A stretch of 64,000 nucleotides of DNA, from assembly GCF_036492425.1 (NCBI RefSeq), contig NZ_AP025292.1:310001-374000 (forward strand). The letters are read 5' to 3'. A program made the position numbers and the translations under genes. Numbering within the stretch: position 1 is the first letter of the stretch; the number at the start of each line of letters is the position of its first letter. Source of the stretch: Persicobacter psychrovividus (GTDB lineage: Bacteria; Bacteroidota; Bacteroidia; Cytophagales; Cyclobacteriaceae). Positions 43,475 to 52,001 of this stretch are shown in pieces. The notes beneath the pieces were generated by a model. It searched no databases, had not been told where the DNA came from, and saw only the letters and a program-made list of their open reading frames with translations.

Positions 43475-43495
43475 ATACCTTGCAAGAACTGAATA

Positions 43496-43690
43496 TTAAT
43501 AGTTCTCGTCAGCGTACATTTTTTGCTTGTAAGCAGCTTTAAGACGTTGTTGTCTGCTCAAAACAGATGGTTTTGAATAGAAGTTACGCGCGCGAAGCTC
43601 ACGCAATACGCCAGTGCGCTCAAATTTTTTCTTGAAGCGTTTCAACGCTTTTTCGATGCTTTCGTTTTCTTTTACGTTTACGATGATCAT
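43496..43690 (-). CDS. rpsU: 30S ribosomal protein S21
   Basis: 64 aa, very basic. [23 protein letters not shown] is the S21 opening and [25 protein letters not shown] the C-terminal helix. Bacteroidota S21 is of interest because it helps hide the anti-SD of 16S rRNA, matching the lack of SD sequences seen in this window. Preceded by a TATCTTTG box; followed by a terminator. Confidence 0.96.
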   Translation of the reverse strand: MIIVNVKENESIEKALKRFKKKFERTGVLRELRARNFYSKPSVLSRQQRLKAAYKQKMYADENY

Positions 43691-43729
43691 AATATATCTC
43701 TATTTCAATTTGTTCAATTTCAAGGACTG

Positions 43730-43737
43730 CAAAGATA
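43730..43737 (-). promoter_or_regulatory. Predicted -7 box for rpsU (TATCTTTG)
   Basis: Exact TAnnTTTG match on the minus strand, 39 bases before the rpsU ATG. Confidence 0.55.
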
Positions 43738-43951
43738 GAATTAAATTTTTAAAAATCCCCAACTTGCTTTTCTTTTTCTTTAAAAATAAGCGAATTAGGT
43801 CAAAGTAATTTTAAATGAGTAAGCCCCGATTATTCCGTCAATAATTAAGCCATTTACCGAAACAACTTATTTTGAGTCAAGTTACTAAAATTAACCTTAG
43901 GCGAATTATTTTATTCTGTCTGACTTTTATTTAATAAAACCCCCAATATTA

Positions 43952-45283
43952 ATGAAAATAGCTGTTGTAGGAACAGGATATGTCGGTTTGGTAACCGGTA
44001 CCTGTTTTGCCGAAACTGGAAATCACGTTACATGTGTCGACATTGATGTGCAGAAGATTGAAAAGATGCGTAACAAGCAGATGCCTATTTTTGAACCTGG
44101 GTTGGATTTGTTATTCAACAGAAATATTGAACAAGGGCGATTGGATTTCACCACCGAGCTTGCTGAAGGCATAAAAGATGCTCAGGTGATCTTCTTGGCA
44201 CTTCCAACACCTCCTGGGGAAGACGGATCGGCTGATTTGCAGTATATTTTAAAGGTTGCTGAGGATTTGGGGCCGATTTTGGAGAAATATGCCGTCATCG
44301 TAGATAAAAGCACCGTGCCTGTCGGAACGGCTGAAAAAGTGCGGGCGAAAATTCAGGCCAATGCAAAAGTGGATTTCGATGTGGTTTCCAATCCGGAATT
44401 TTTACGTGAAGGTGTGGCCGTGGATGATTTCATGAAGCCAGATCGTGTTGTTGTAGGGACACAGTCCGCAAAAGCACAAAAGGTGATGGAGTTACTCTAC
44501 GCTCCTTTGGTACGCCAGGGGAATCCTGTCATTTTCATGGATGAAAAATCGGCAGAACTAACCAAGTATGCCGCTAATTCCTTTCTCGCAACCAAGATTA
44601 CCTTTATGAATGAAATCGCCAACCTTTGTGAATTGGTTGGGGCAGATGTTGATGCGGTACGCCGTGGCGTTGGGACTGACAGCCGAATTGGTAACCGCTT
44701 TCTGTTTGCTGGTATTGGTTATGGTGGTTCCTGCTTCCCGAAAGATGTTCAGGCTTTGGCAAAATCCTCTCGAGAGTATGATTATAACTTCGAGTTATTG
44801 AATTCGGTAATGGAAGTCAATCACAGGCAAAAAACCAAGCTCTTTCCTAAATTGATAGAATATTTTGGTGGCTCATTGAGAGGGAAAACAATTGCTGTCT
44901 GGGGATTGGCCTTTAAACCCAATACGGACGATATTCGTGAAGCACCAGCGCTTTATAATATTGATGAATTTTTGGAGGCAGGTGCCACGGTAAAAGTTTA
45001 TGACCCTGAGGCCATGGAAAATGTGCGCGAAATATATGGTGATAAGTTGGTTTACAGTCCTCATCAGTATGCCGCTTCTGACGATGCTGATGCATTGGTG
45101 ATTTTTACAGAATGGCCTGTATTCAGGACCCCAGATTTTGATGTTTTGGCGAAAGGATTGAAAAATTCCGTTATCTTTGATGGACGAAATCTTTACGACC
45201 TTGATGCTATGGCAGATTTAGGATTTGATTATATTAGTGTTGGTCGTGCAGAGGTGAAAAAAGCACAAGCAATAAAAGTATAA
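43952..45283 (+). CDS. ugd: UDP-glucose 6-dehydrogenase
   Basis: 443 aa. NAD-binding [12 protein letters not shown] (5-16), catalytic cysteine C261 in GGSCFPKDV, and the central and C-terminal UDP-binding domains. Oxidises UDP-glucose to UDP-glucuronate. The next gene, five bases on, decarboxylates that product to UDP-xylose, so the substrate specificity is supported by context (over GDP-mannose dehydrogenase). First gene of a four-gene nucleotide-sugar operon. Confidence 0.95.
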   Translation: MKIAVVGTGYVGLVTGTCFAETGNHVTCVDIDVQKIEKMRNKQMPIFEPGLDLLFNRNIEQGRLDFTTELAEGIKDAQVIFLALPTPPGEDGSADLQYILKVAEDLGPILEKYAVIVDKSTVPVGTAEKVRAKIQANAKVDFDVVSNPEFLREGVAVDDFMKPDRVVVGTQSAKAQKVMELLYAPLVRQGNPVIFMDEKSAELTKYAANSFLATKITFMNEIANLCELVGADVDAVRRGVGTDSRIGNRFLFAGIGYGGSCFPKDVQALAKSSREYDYNFELLNSVMEVNHRQKTKLFPKLIEYFGGSLRGKTIAVWGLAFKPNTDDIREAPALYNIDEFLEAGATVKVYDPEAMENVREIYGDKLVYSPHQYAASDDADALVIFTEWPVFRTPDFDVLAKGLKNSVIFDGRNLYDLDAMADLGFDYISVGRAEVKKAQAIKV

Positions 45284-45288
45284 TTACG

Positions 45289-46275
45289 ATGAAAAGAGTA
45301 TTAATCACAGGTGCAGCAGGTTTTTTAGGCTCGCACCTGTGTGATCGATTTATAAAGGAAGGTTATGCCGTTGTCGCAATGGATAACCTCATTACAGGTG
45401 ATTTGAAAAACATCGAGCACCTGTTCCCTTTGAAGCAGTTTGAGTTCTACAATCATGATGTTTCCAACTTTGTTCACGTTTCAGGGAACTTGGATTACAT
45501 CATGCACTTTGCCTCTCCGGCCTCCCCTATTGACTATCTTAAAATTCCAATTCAAACGCTGAAAGTGGGTTCCCTGGGGACGCACAATCTGCTGGGATTG
45601 GCGAAAGCGAAAGGCGCACGTATGCTGATCGCTTCAACCTCAGAAGTTTATGGGGATCCAGATGTTCACCCACAAAAAGAAGAGTACTGGGGGAATGTAA
45701 ACCCAGTAGGTCCTCGAGGGGTATATGATGAAGCAAAACGCTTCCAGGAGGCTATGACCATGGCTTATCACACCTATCATGGTGTTGAAACACGTATTGT
45801 TCGTATTTTTAATACTTATGGTCCGCGTATGCGCCTGAATGATGGAAGGGTATTGCCCGCTTTTATTGGGCAGGCTCTTCGAGGAGAGGATTTGACCGTC
45901 TTTGGTGATGGCTCACAAACCCGTTCTTTCTGTTATGTGGATGATCTTGTGGAAGGTATCTACCGACTGTTGCATTCTGATTACGCCCACCCAGTAAACA
46001 TCGGAAACCCAAATGAAATCACCATCGGTGAGTTTGCGGAAGAGATTATCAAACTGACAGGCACGAATCAAAAAGTGATTTATAAAGAGTTGCCAACAGA
46101 TGACCCTAAAAAACGCCGTCCAGATATTTCTTTGGCGAAAGATATTTTAAATTGGGAACCACAGGTTATGCGTGCGGAAGGTCTTAAAATTACTTATGAG
46201 TATTTTAAGTCGCTTACACAGGAAGACCTTCACAAGAAGGAGCACAATAGCTTTGAAGGTTATATCAAGAAGTAA
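45289..46275 (+). CDS. uxs: UDP-glucuronate decarboxylase (UDP-xylose synthase)
   Basis: 328 aa short-chain dehydrogenase. GAAGFLGS at 8-15; catalytic pair Y146/K150 in [28 protein letters not shown] and [11 protein letters not shown] are the strong UXS-specific stretches. Converts UDP-glucuronate from Ugd to UDP-xylose. No membrane anchor, so cytosolic. Six bases separate it from rfbB. Confidence 0.94.
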   Translation: MKRVLITGAAGFLGSHLCDRFIKEGYAVVAMDNLITGDLKNIEHLFPLKQFEFYNHDVSNFVHVSGNLDYIMHFASPASPIDYLKIPIQTLKVGSLGTHNLLGLAKAKGARMLIASTSEVYGDPDVHPQKEEYWGNVNPVGPRGVYDEAKRFQEAMTMAYHTYHGVETRIVRIFNTYGPRMRLNDGRVLPAFIGQALRGEDLTVFGDGSQTRSFCYVDDLVEGIYRLLHSDYAHPVNIGNPNEITIGEFAEEIIKLTGTNQKVIYKELPTDDPKKRRPDISLAKDILNWEPQVMRAEGLKITYEYFKSLTQEDLHKKEHNSFEGYIKK

Positions 46276-46281
46276 TTTTTT

Positions 46282-47331
46282 ATGAAATCAATCTTAATCA
46301 CAGGGGGAGCGGGTTTTATCGGCTCCCACGTCGTTCGGTTATTTGTCAATAAGTATGCAGATTATAATATTGTTAATCTGGATAAACTGACCTATGCAGG
46401 TAATTTGGAAAACCTGACAGATATTCAGGATGCCCCAAATTATACCTTTGTTAAAGGTGATATTTGCGATGCGCCGTTTTTAGCAGCACTATTTGATCAA
46501 TATCAATTTGATGGGGTATTGCATTTGGCGGCAGAGTCTCATGTGGATCGGTCGATCAAAGATCCTTTGGCCTTTGTGCAGACAAATGTGATTGGTACGG
46601 TGAATTTGCTCAATGAAGCGAAGCGGATTTGGGATGGTAACTTTGAAGGTAAATTATTTTACCATATTAGTACTGATGAAGTGTACGGTTCTTTGGATAA
46701 TGGCGGTTTCTTCTACGAAGATACGTCTTACGATCCACAGTCTCCTTACTCAGCCTCTAAGGCGTCTTCAGATCACTTTGTAAGGGCTTACCATAATACT
46801 TATGGCTTGCCTATGGTAGTGACCAATTGTTCCAATAACTATGGGCCAAATCAATTTCCGGAAAAGCTGATTCCTCTGTTTATCAATAATATCCGAAACA
46901 ATAAGCCTTTGCCTGTTTATGGTAAAGGAGAGAACGTTCGTGATTGGCTTTATGTCGTTGATCATGCACGGGCTATTGATGTGGTATTCCATAAAGGTAA
47001 ATTGGGAGAAACTTATAATATTGGTGGTTTCAATGAATGGACCAATATTGATTTGATCAAAGTGGTTTGTAAAGTGATGGACCAGAAACTTGGTCGCGAG
47101 GAAGGTTCTTCAGCACAACTGATCACCTACGTTACCGACCGTGCAGGCCACGATTTACGTTATGCGATTGACGCCAATAAAATCATGAAAGAGCTCGGCT
47201 GGGAGCCAAGTTTGCAGTTTGAAGAAGGAATTTCCAAAACGATTGACTGGTATCTTGAACATCAGGAATGGATGGACAACATCACCAATGGTGATTATCA
47301 GAAGTATTACGAGGATCAGTATTCCGTTTAA
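46282..47331 (+). CDS. rfbB: dTDP-glucose 4,6-dehydratase
   Basis: 349 aa. GGAGFIGSHVVR (8-19), STDEVYGSL (near 130) and YSASKASSDHFVRAYHNTYGLP are classic RmlB signatures, with catalytic Tyr and Lys in YSASK. Forms dTDP-4-keto-6-deoxyglucose. Partner RmlA is next; RmlC and RmlD, needed for rhamnose, are absent from the window. A hairpin with T-run lies in the gap before rfbA. Confidence 0.96.
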   Translation: MKSILITGGAGFIGSHVVRLFVNKYADYNIVNLDKLTYAGNLENLTDIQDAPNYTFVKGDICDAPFLAALFDQYQFDGVLHLAAESHVDRSIKDPLAFVQTNVIGTVNLLNEAKRIWDGNFEGKLFYHISTDEVYGSLDNGGFFYEDTSYDPQSPYSASKASSDHFVRAYHNTYGLPMVVTNCSNNYGPNQFPEKLIPLFINNIRNNKPLPVYGKGENVRDWLYVVDHARAIDVVFHKGKLGETYNIGGFNEWTNIDLIKVVCKVMDQKLGREEGSSAQLITYVTDRAGHDLRYAIDANKIMKELGWEPSLQFEEGISKTIDWYLEHQEWMDNITNGDYQKYYEDQYSV

Positions 47332-47353
47332 AATTAAGAACAATAACCATATT

Positions 47354-47382
47354 GAGGAGTGTTTCACTCCTCTTATTTTTTA
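47354..47382 (+). terminator. Terminator-like hairpin between rfbB and rfbA
   Basis: Perfect 8-bp stem GAGGAGTG/CACTCCTC with a TTT loop, followed by TTATTTTTTAT, ending seven bases before the rfbA ATG. No promoter box is seen after it, so rfbA would depend on read-through. Confidence 0.7.
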
Positions 47383-47388
47383 TAAGCG

Positions 47389-48252
47389 ATGAAAGGAATA
47401 ATATTAGCTGGAGGTTCAGGAACGAGACTCCACCCGTTGACCTTGGCGATGAGCAAGCAAATGATGCCTGTTTATGATAAGCCGATGATTTACTACCCGC
47501 TGAGCATTTTAATGATGTCGGGGATCAGGGAGATTTTGATTATTTCCACGCCGAGAGATTTGCCATTTTTTGAACAGCTTTTGGGCGATGGCAAAAATTT
47601 AGGCTGTGAGTTCTCTTATGCAGTGCAAGAAAAGCCAGAGGGATTAGCGCAGGCTTTCTTGATTGGGGAAGAATTCATTGGTAATGACAAAGTGGCATTA
47701 ATCCTTGGTGATAATATTTTTTATGGAACAGGACTTGCCAAACAGTTGCAGGCCAATACCGACCCTGATGGTGGGGTGATTTACGCTTACCATGTAACGG
47801 ATCCTGAGCGTTACGGCGTTGTTGAGTTCGATGAGCAGATGAACGCGAAATCAATCGAGGAGAAGCCTGAGCATCCGAAATCAAACTACGCTGTTCCTGG
47901 TCTTTATTTCTACGACAATGATGTGGTGAAAATAGCCAAGGAAATTGAGCCAAGTCCCCGTGGCGAATTGGAAATTACGGATGTAAACAAAGTATATCTT
48001 GAACAGGGAAGGCTCAAGGTAAGTGTGATGAATCGTGGTACCGCTTGGCTGGATACAGGGACGCATGCTTCTTTAGCGCAGGCTGGGCAGTTTGTTCAGA
48101 TTATTGAGGAACGACAAGGGTTGAAGGTTGGCTGTATTGAGGAGATTGCCTATAGAATGCAATTTATCGGCAAGGCGCAGCTGATGGATCTGGCGGAACC
48201 ACTGATGAAAAGTGGTTATGGTCAGTACCTCAAGCATGTGCTTGAGCAATAA
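47389..48252 (+). CDS. rfbA: Glucose-1-phosphate thymidylyltransferase
   Basis: 287 aa. [13 protein letters not shown] (6-18) is the nucleotidyltransferase signature; [18 protein letters not shown] and [10 protein letters not shown] are RmlA-specific. Makes dTDP-glucose for RfbB, although it lies after rfbB. Ends the nucleotide-sugar cluster at a terminator. Confidence 0.96.
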   Translation: MKGIILAGGSGTRLHPLTLAMSKQMMPVYDKPMIYYPLSILMMSGIREILIISTPRDLPFFEQLLGDGKNLGCEFSYAVQEKPEGLAQAFLIGEEFIGNDKVALILGDNIFYGTGLAKQLQANTDPDGGVIYAYHVTDPERYGVVEFDEQMNAKSIEEKPEHPKSNYAVPGLYFYDNDVVKIAKEIEPSPRGELEITDVNKVYLEQGRLKVSVMNRGTAWLDTGTHASLAQAGQFVQIIEERQGLKVGCIEEIAYRMQFIGKAQLMDLAEPLMKSGYGQYLKHVLEQ

Positions 48253-48255
48253 ATA

Positions 48256-48291
48256 AAAAAAGGAGACAGTTGATTCAGCTGTCTCCTTTTT
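48256..48291. terminator. Bidirectional terminator between rfbA and cysS
   Basis: AAAAGGAGACAG/CTGTCTCCTTTT inverted repeat with A- and T-runs, between convergent genes. Confidence 0.85.
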
Positions 48292-48306
48292 ACTTGAATG
48301 GGTTTG

Positions 48307-49800
48307 TTATTTTTCGTCGTAAGCCCAGTCAATATGGGTGCGCATATCTTTTACGGCGATACCCTGTGCCTTCAAAGCGGAGCGTATCTCATCTACTTTG
48401 TCATAGTTCTTGGCATCTTTAGCCTCTTTGTAAAGAGAAAGCAGTACCTCAATAATTGGGTCGGCATCCTGAATGCGTTCCTCTTGTAGTCCTAAAACAT
48501 CAAAAGCAAAACCTTGGAATGTTTCAACCATACGGTTGTAAACTTCTTCACCGATTTCGGCATATTTCAGCTGACCAATATGGATCATGTTGATTTTTTT
48601 CAACAAGTTAAACAGGTGAGCGATGGTTTGTGCAGTATTGAAATCATCATTCATTGCACGGTAGCAATTGTCACAAATACCATTGATCTGCTTGATCTGC
48701 TTTTCGTTGGGCTCTACCCCTTCTTCGTGCTGATAAGAAAGCTTGCCAAGGGTTCGCATACCATTCGCCAGGCGGATGTATCCTTTTTCAGCGGCTTTAA
48801 GTGCGTCATTGGAAAAGTCCAATGGGCTTGAATAGTGCGACTGCAACATGAAGAATCGAACGGTCATCGGAGAATACCCTTTCTCCAGAAGCTCATGATT
48901 ACCAGACACCAGCTGATGAGGTAAAAAGCTGTTGCCTTTTGATTTACTCATCTTCGTGCCGTTGACCGTCAGCATATTGGAGTGCAACCAGTATTTTACA
49001 GGGTCTTTGCCTGTCGCTGATTTTCCCTGTGCAATTTCACATTCGTGATGTGGGAATTTTAAGTCCAGTCCACCGCCATGAATGTCAAACTGATCGCCAA
49101 GGTATTTTGTGCTCATTGCCGTACATTCAAGGTGCCAGCCAGGGAAGCCCTCGCCCCATGGAGATGGCCAGCGCATGATGTGCTCTTCAGAAGCTTTCTT
49201 CCAAAGTGCAAAATCGGCTTTACTTCTTTTTTCTTCTTGCCCATCCAGTGTTCGGGTGGTTTCAAGCAGGTCTTCTATGACTCTTCCTGAAAGTTCACCA
49301 TAATTGTTGGACTCGTTGTATTTGGCAATGTCAAAGTAAATCGACCCTTCAGACTCATATGCAAAGCCGGCATCTATGATCTTCTGAATAATTTGAATTT
49401 GCTCAATAATATGCCCTGTTGCTGATGGCTCAATGTCGGGTGGTAGGATATTAAACAATGACATCACCTGATGGAAGCCCGAAGTATAGCGCTGAACAAC
49501 TTGCATTGGTTCAATTTTTTCAAGCTTGGCAATGCGCCCAATTTTATCTTCTCCTTCATCAGCATCATTAATCAAATGCCCAACGTCCGTAATGTTGCGA
49601 ACATAGCGCACACGGAAATCCCGAAATTTTAAATATCGGTTGATCACATCAAAGCACATGAAAGTGCGCACATTACCCAAATGGACATCACTGTAAACCG
49701 TAGGGCCACAAACATACATTCCTACGAACGGAGGGTTCAGGGGCTCAAATATTTCCTTCTTGCCCGAGAGCGAGTTATAGACTTTTAAATCATTCAGCAT
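48307..49800 (-). CDS. cysS: Cysteinyl-tRNA synthetase
   Basis: 497 aa class I synthetase. Zinc ligand C31 (VCGPTVYS), HIGH-type motif HLGN at 40-43, WHLECTAMS with further zinc ligands, and KMSKS at 283-287. Charges tRNA-Cys in the cytosol. The start at 49800 gives MLNDLKVYNSLSGKKEIF, the usual opening. A TATATTTG box and an 8-bp hairpin lie upstream. Confidence 0.97.
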   Translation of the reverse strand: MLNDLKVYNSLSGKKEIFEPLNPPFVGMYVCGPTVYSDVHLGNVRTFMCFDVINRYLKFRDFRVRYVRNITDVGHLINDADEGEDKIGRIAKLEKIEPMQVVQRYTSGFHQVMSLFNILPPDIEPSATGHIIEQIQIIQKIIDAGFAYESEGSIYFDIAKYNESNNYGELSGRVIEDLLETTRTLDGQEEKRSKADFALWKKASEEHIMRWPSPWGEGFPGWHLECTAMSTKYLGDQFDIHGGGLDLKFPHHECEIAQGKSATGKDPVKYWLHSNMLTVNGTKMSKSKGNSFLPHQLVSGNHELLEKGYSPMTVRFFMLQSHYSSPLDFSNDALKAAEKGYIRLANGMRTLGKLSYQHEEGVEPNEKQIKQINGICDNCYRAMNDDFNTAQTIAHLFNLLKKINMIHIGQLKYAEIGEEVYNRMVETFQGFAFDVLGLQEERIQDADPIIEVLLSLYKEAKDAKNYDKVDEIRSALKAQGIAVKDMRTHIDWAYDEK

Positions 49801-49847
49801 ATTGCAAATTTAAAACATTCATGATCTGATTCAGTCATTCTTTCCAA

Positions 49848-49883
49848 TAATTTTAATGGGTAAAGTATAAAATTACAAATATA
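49848..49883 (-). promoter_or_regulatory. Predicted -7 box of cysS with an adjoining hairpin
   Basis: Minus strand TATATTTG (49883-49876) is followed without gap by TAATTTTA (49875-49868), which pairs perfectly with TAAAATTA (49855-49848) across a 12-base loop. The predicted start site lies inside the first arm. Confidence 0.5.
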
Positions 49884-49997
49884 GCCCTTTAGTGTTTATT
49901 TATTGTATTTTACCGTTCTGGTCTCGCCGTTTTTACTGCTATTCAAGGCCGCAATAAAAAGATTTTGGCTTATATCCCCCTATGAATAAATAAGATG

Positions 49998-50028
49998 TTG
50001 TTATAAAAATTAAAAATGTCTATATTTG
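49998..50028 (+). promoter_or_regulatory. Predicted promoter of rimP-nusA
   Basis: TTG (49998-50000), 20 bases, TATATTTG (50021-50028). Good match to the Bacteroidota -33/-7 promoter. Confidence 0.65.
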
Positions 50029-50043
50029 TCGGATCAAAAGGTT

Positions 50044-50070
50044 GAGGGGGCCCATCGCTCCCTCTTTTGT
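50044..50070 (+). promoter_or_regulatory. Terminator-like leader hairpin before rimP-nusA
   Basis: GAGGGGGC-ccatc-GCTCCCTC (8 bp with one G-T) then TTTTGTTT, about ten bases after the predicted transcription start and 13 before the rimP ATG. In Bacillus the rimP-nusA leader holds a NusA-dependent terminator for autoregulation; this looks analogous. Confidence 0.55.
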
Positions 50071-50082
50071 TTAAATGCAGGT

Positions 50083-50568
50083 ATGTCATTTCAAGAAGAG
50101 TTAAAAGATCGCGTCTGGAAGCTGGCAGAAGAAGCCCTGAAAGACGACCAGTATTTTGTTGTCAATGTGATTGTAAGTGGCTATGATTCAGCAATGAAGA
50201 TTAGCGTACTGCTTGACGGTGATCGTGGTATGGATATTGATGTCTGTGCTGAGGTGAGCCGCCACGTGGGGTATGTCCTTGAAGAGGAAGAAGTGATTTC
50301 TTCGAAGTACACGCTGGAAGTGTCTTCTCCAGGATTGGATTATCCCTTGCAGATGCATCGGCAATATGTCAAGAATATTGGCAGAACCCTTAAAGTAACT
50401 TTGGAGGGAGAATCAAAACCGATGAAGGGGGAGATTCTCGCTGTTGAGGAAGACCATGTCGTTCTCAAGGCTGAAGTTAAGGAGAAAGGGAAAAAGAAAA
50501 TCTCCTACGAAGAAACAAATGTTCCCTTTGAAAAAATCAAAGAGGCATTAATAGTTGTTGTATTTTAA
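50083..50568 (+). CDS. rimP: Ribosome maturation factor RimP
   Basis: 161 aa from the ATG at 50083; a longer frame back to 50026 would translate the leader hairpin. N-terminal alpha/beta domain (VNVIVSGYDSAMKISVLLDGDRGMDIDVCAEVSRHV) with the LEVSSPGLDYPL motif near 88-99, and a C-terminal Sm-like barrel. Needed for 30S subunit maturation. Paired with nusA as in most bacteria. Confidence 0.93.
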   Translation: MSFQEELKDRVWKLAEEALKDDQYFVVNVIVSGYDSAMKISVLLDGDRGMDIDVCAEVSRHVGYVLEEEEVISSKYTLEVSSPGLDYPLQMHRQYVKNIGRTLKVTLEGESKPMKGEILAVEEDHVVLKAEVKEKGKKKISYEETNVPFEKIKEALIVVVF

Positions 50569-50634
50569 GATATTGCTGTCAGCCCTCGCGGTGCAGTATT
50601 AGTTTATATTAAAGGCTAAAGAGACCGAAAGCAT

Positions 50635-51879
50635 ATGTTGGACAGTTCGACTTTAATCGAGTCTTTTGCGGATTTTGCAAAAACCAAAAATGTAGATCGA
50701 CCTACAATGATCCGCATTCTTGAGGATGTATTCCGTACAATGATCCGCAAGAAATTTGAGTTTGATGATAACTTCGAAGTTATCATCAATGCCGAAAAAG
50801 GTGATTTAGAGATCTGGCGTTACCGCGAGATCGTGGATGATAATTCTGAAGATATTTGGGATTATGATAAAATCAGCCTTGAAGAGGCAAGAAAAATTGA
50901 GCCTGACTTCGAGATCGGAGAGCAGGTAGCAGAATCCGTTGGATTAGAAGATTTCGGTCGCCGTGCAGTAATGACAGCGCGCCAAACTTTGATGCAGCGT
51001 ATTAAGGATTTGGAAAAAGATATCCTATACCAAAAGTATAAGGACTTGGTAGGTGATGTCGTTACGGCAGAAGTTTACCAGGTATTGGGCAGAGAGGTGA
51101 TTCTTCAGGATCACGAAGGCAATGAGTTGTCGCTGCCAAAATCGGAGCAGATCGCAAAAGATCGTTTCCGTAAAGGTGATACAGTTCGTGCGATTATCTC
51201 CAAGGTAGATACCAACAATGGTACGCCTAAGATTATCGTTTCGCGTATCTCGCCAGAGTTTTTGGAACGCCTGTTTGAACAGGAGGTGCCAGAGATTTAC
51301 GACGGTTTGATCTCGATCAAAAACATCGTTCGTGAGCCAGGTGAGCGTGCCAAGGTTGCTGTAGAATCTTATGATGACAGAATTGATCCTGTTGGTGCTT
51401 GTGTTGGAATGAAGGGATCTCGTATCCATTCTATCGTTCGTGAGTTGCGCAATGAGAACATTGATGTGATCAACTATACAGAGAACAAAGATTTGTATAT
51501 CGCTCGTTCATTGAGCCCCGCCAAAATTGTGCGTACGGAGATCAATGAAGAGGAATCACGTGTTTCAGTTTTCTTGAAACCAGATCAGGTTTCATTGGCC
51601 ATTGGTAAAGGAGGGTATAACATCCGCCTTGCTGGGCAGTTGGTCGGTTACGAGATTGATGTGTTCCGCGACATCGAAGAAGGTGAAGAGGAAGATATCT
51701 TGTTGACTGAATTTAAAGATGAAATCGATGAGTGGATCATCGAGGAGTTGAACAAAGTTGGTTTAGATACCGCCAAGAGTGTTATTGACTTATCAATGGA
51801 AGAATTGATTCGCCGTACAGACCTTGAGGAAGAAACCATCGCCGAAATTGTGAAGGTGATTCACAACGAGTTTGAATAA
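50635..51879 (+). CDS. nusA: Transcription termination/antitermination factor NusA
   Basis: 414 aa. N-terminal RNA-polymerase-binding domain (1-130), S1 domain (135-200), tandem KH domains (about 210-345, with MKGSRIHSIVREL and IGKGGYNIRLA) and a helix-hairpin-helix-like tail (LDTAKSVIDLSMEELIRRTDLEEETIAEI). It binds RNA polymerase and nascent RNA to modulate pausing and termination. It may control its own operon through the leader hairpin upstream of rimP. Confidence 0.96.
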   Translation: MLDSSTLIESFADFAKTKNVDRPTMIRILEDVFRTMIRKKFEFDDNFEVIINAEKGDLEIWRYREIVDDNSEDIWDYDKISLEEARKIEPDFEIGEQVAESVGLEDFGRRAVMTARQTLMQRIKDLEKDILYQKYKDLVGDVVTAEVYQVLGREVILQDHEGNELSLPKSEQIAKDRFRKGDTVRAIISKVDTNNGTPKIIVSRISPEFLERLFEQEVPEIYDGLISIKNIVREPGERAKVAVESYDDRIDPVGACVGMKGSRIHSIVRELRNENIDVINYTENKDLYIARSLSPAKIVRTEINEEESRVSVFLKPDQVSLAIGKGGYNIRLAGQLVGYEIDVFRDIEEGEEEDILLTEFKDEIDEWIIEELNKVGLDTAKSVIDLSMEELIRRTDLEEETIAEIVKVIHNEFE

Positions 51880-51890
51880 AAATAAAGCAT

Positions 51891-51924
51891 AAAGAGACAG
51901 GTAATCCCGAACCTGTCTCTTTTT
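51891..51924 (+). terminator. Intrinsic terminator after nusA
   Basis: Perfect 12-bp stem AAAGAGACAGGT/ACCTGTCTCTTT (51891-51902 with 51911-51922) and T-run. It separates nusA from infB. Confidence 0.9.
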
Positions 51925-51928
51925 AGTG

Positions 51929-51936
51929 TATATTTG
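51929..51936 (+). promoter_or_regulatory. Predicted -7 box for infB (TATATTTG)
   Basis: Exact match five bases past the nusA terminator and 66 before the infB ATG, implying separate transcription of infB. Confidence 0.6.
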
Positions 51937-52001
51937 TTGTTCGGGATTTCTTATCAAAAGAAGATAGCTCATTTTTATTAGCATCAGGCATCAGTAAATA
52001 T

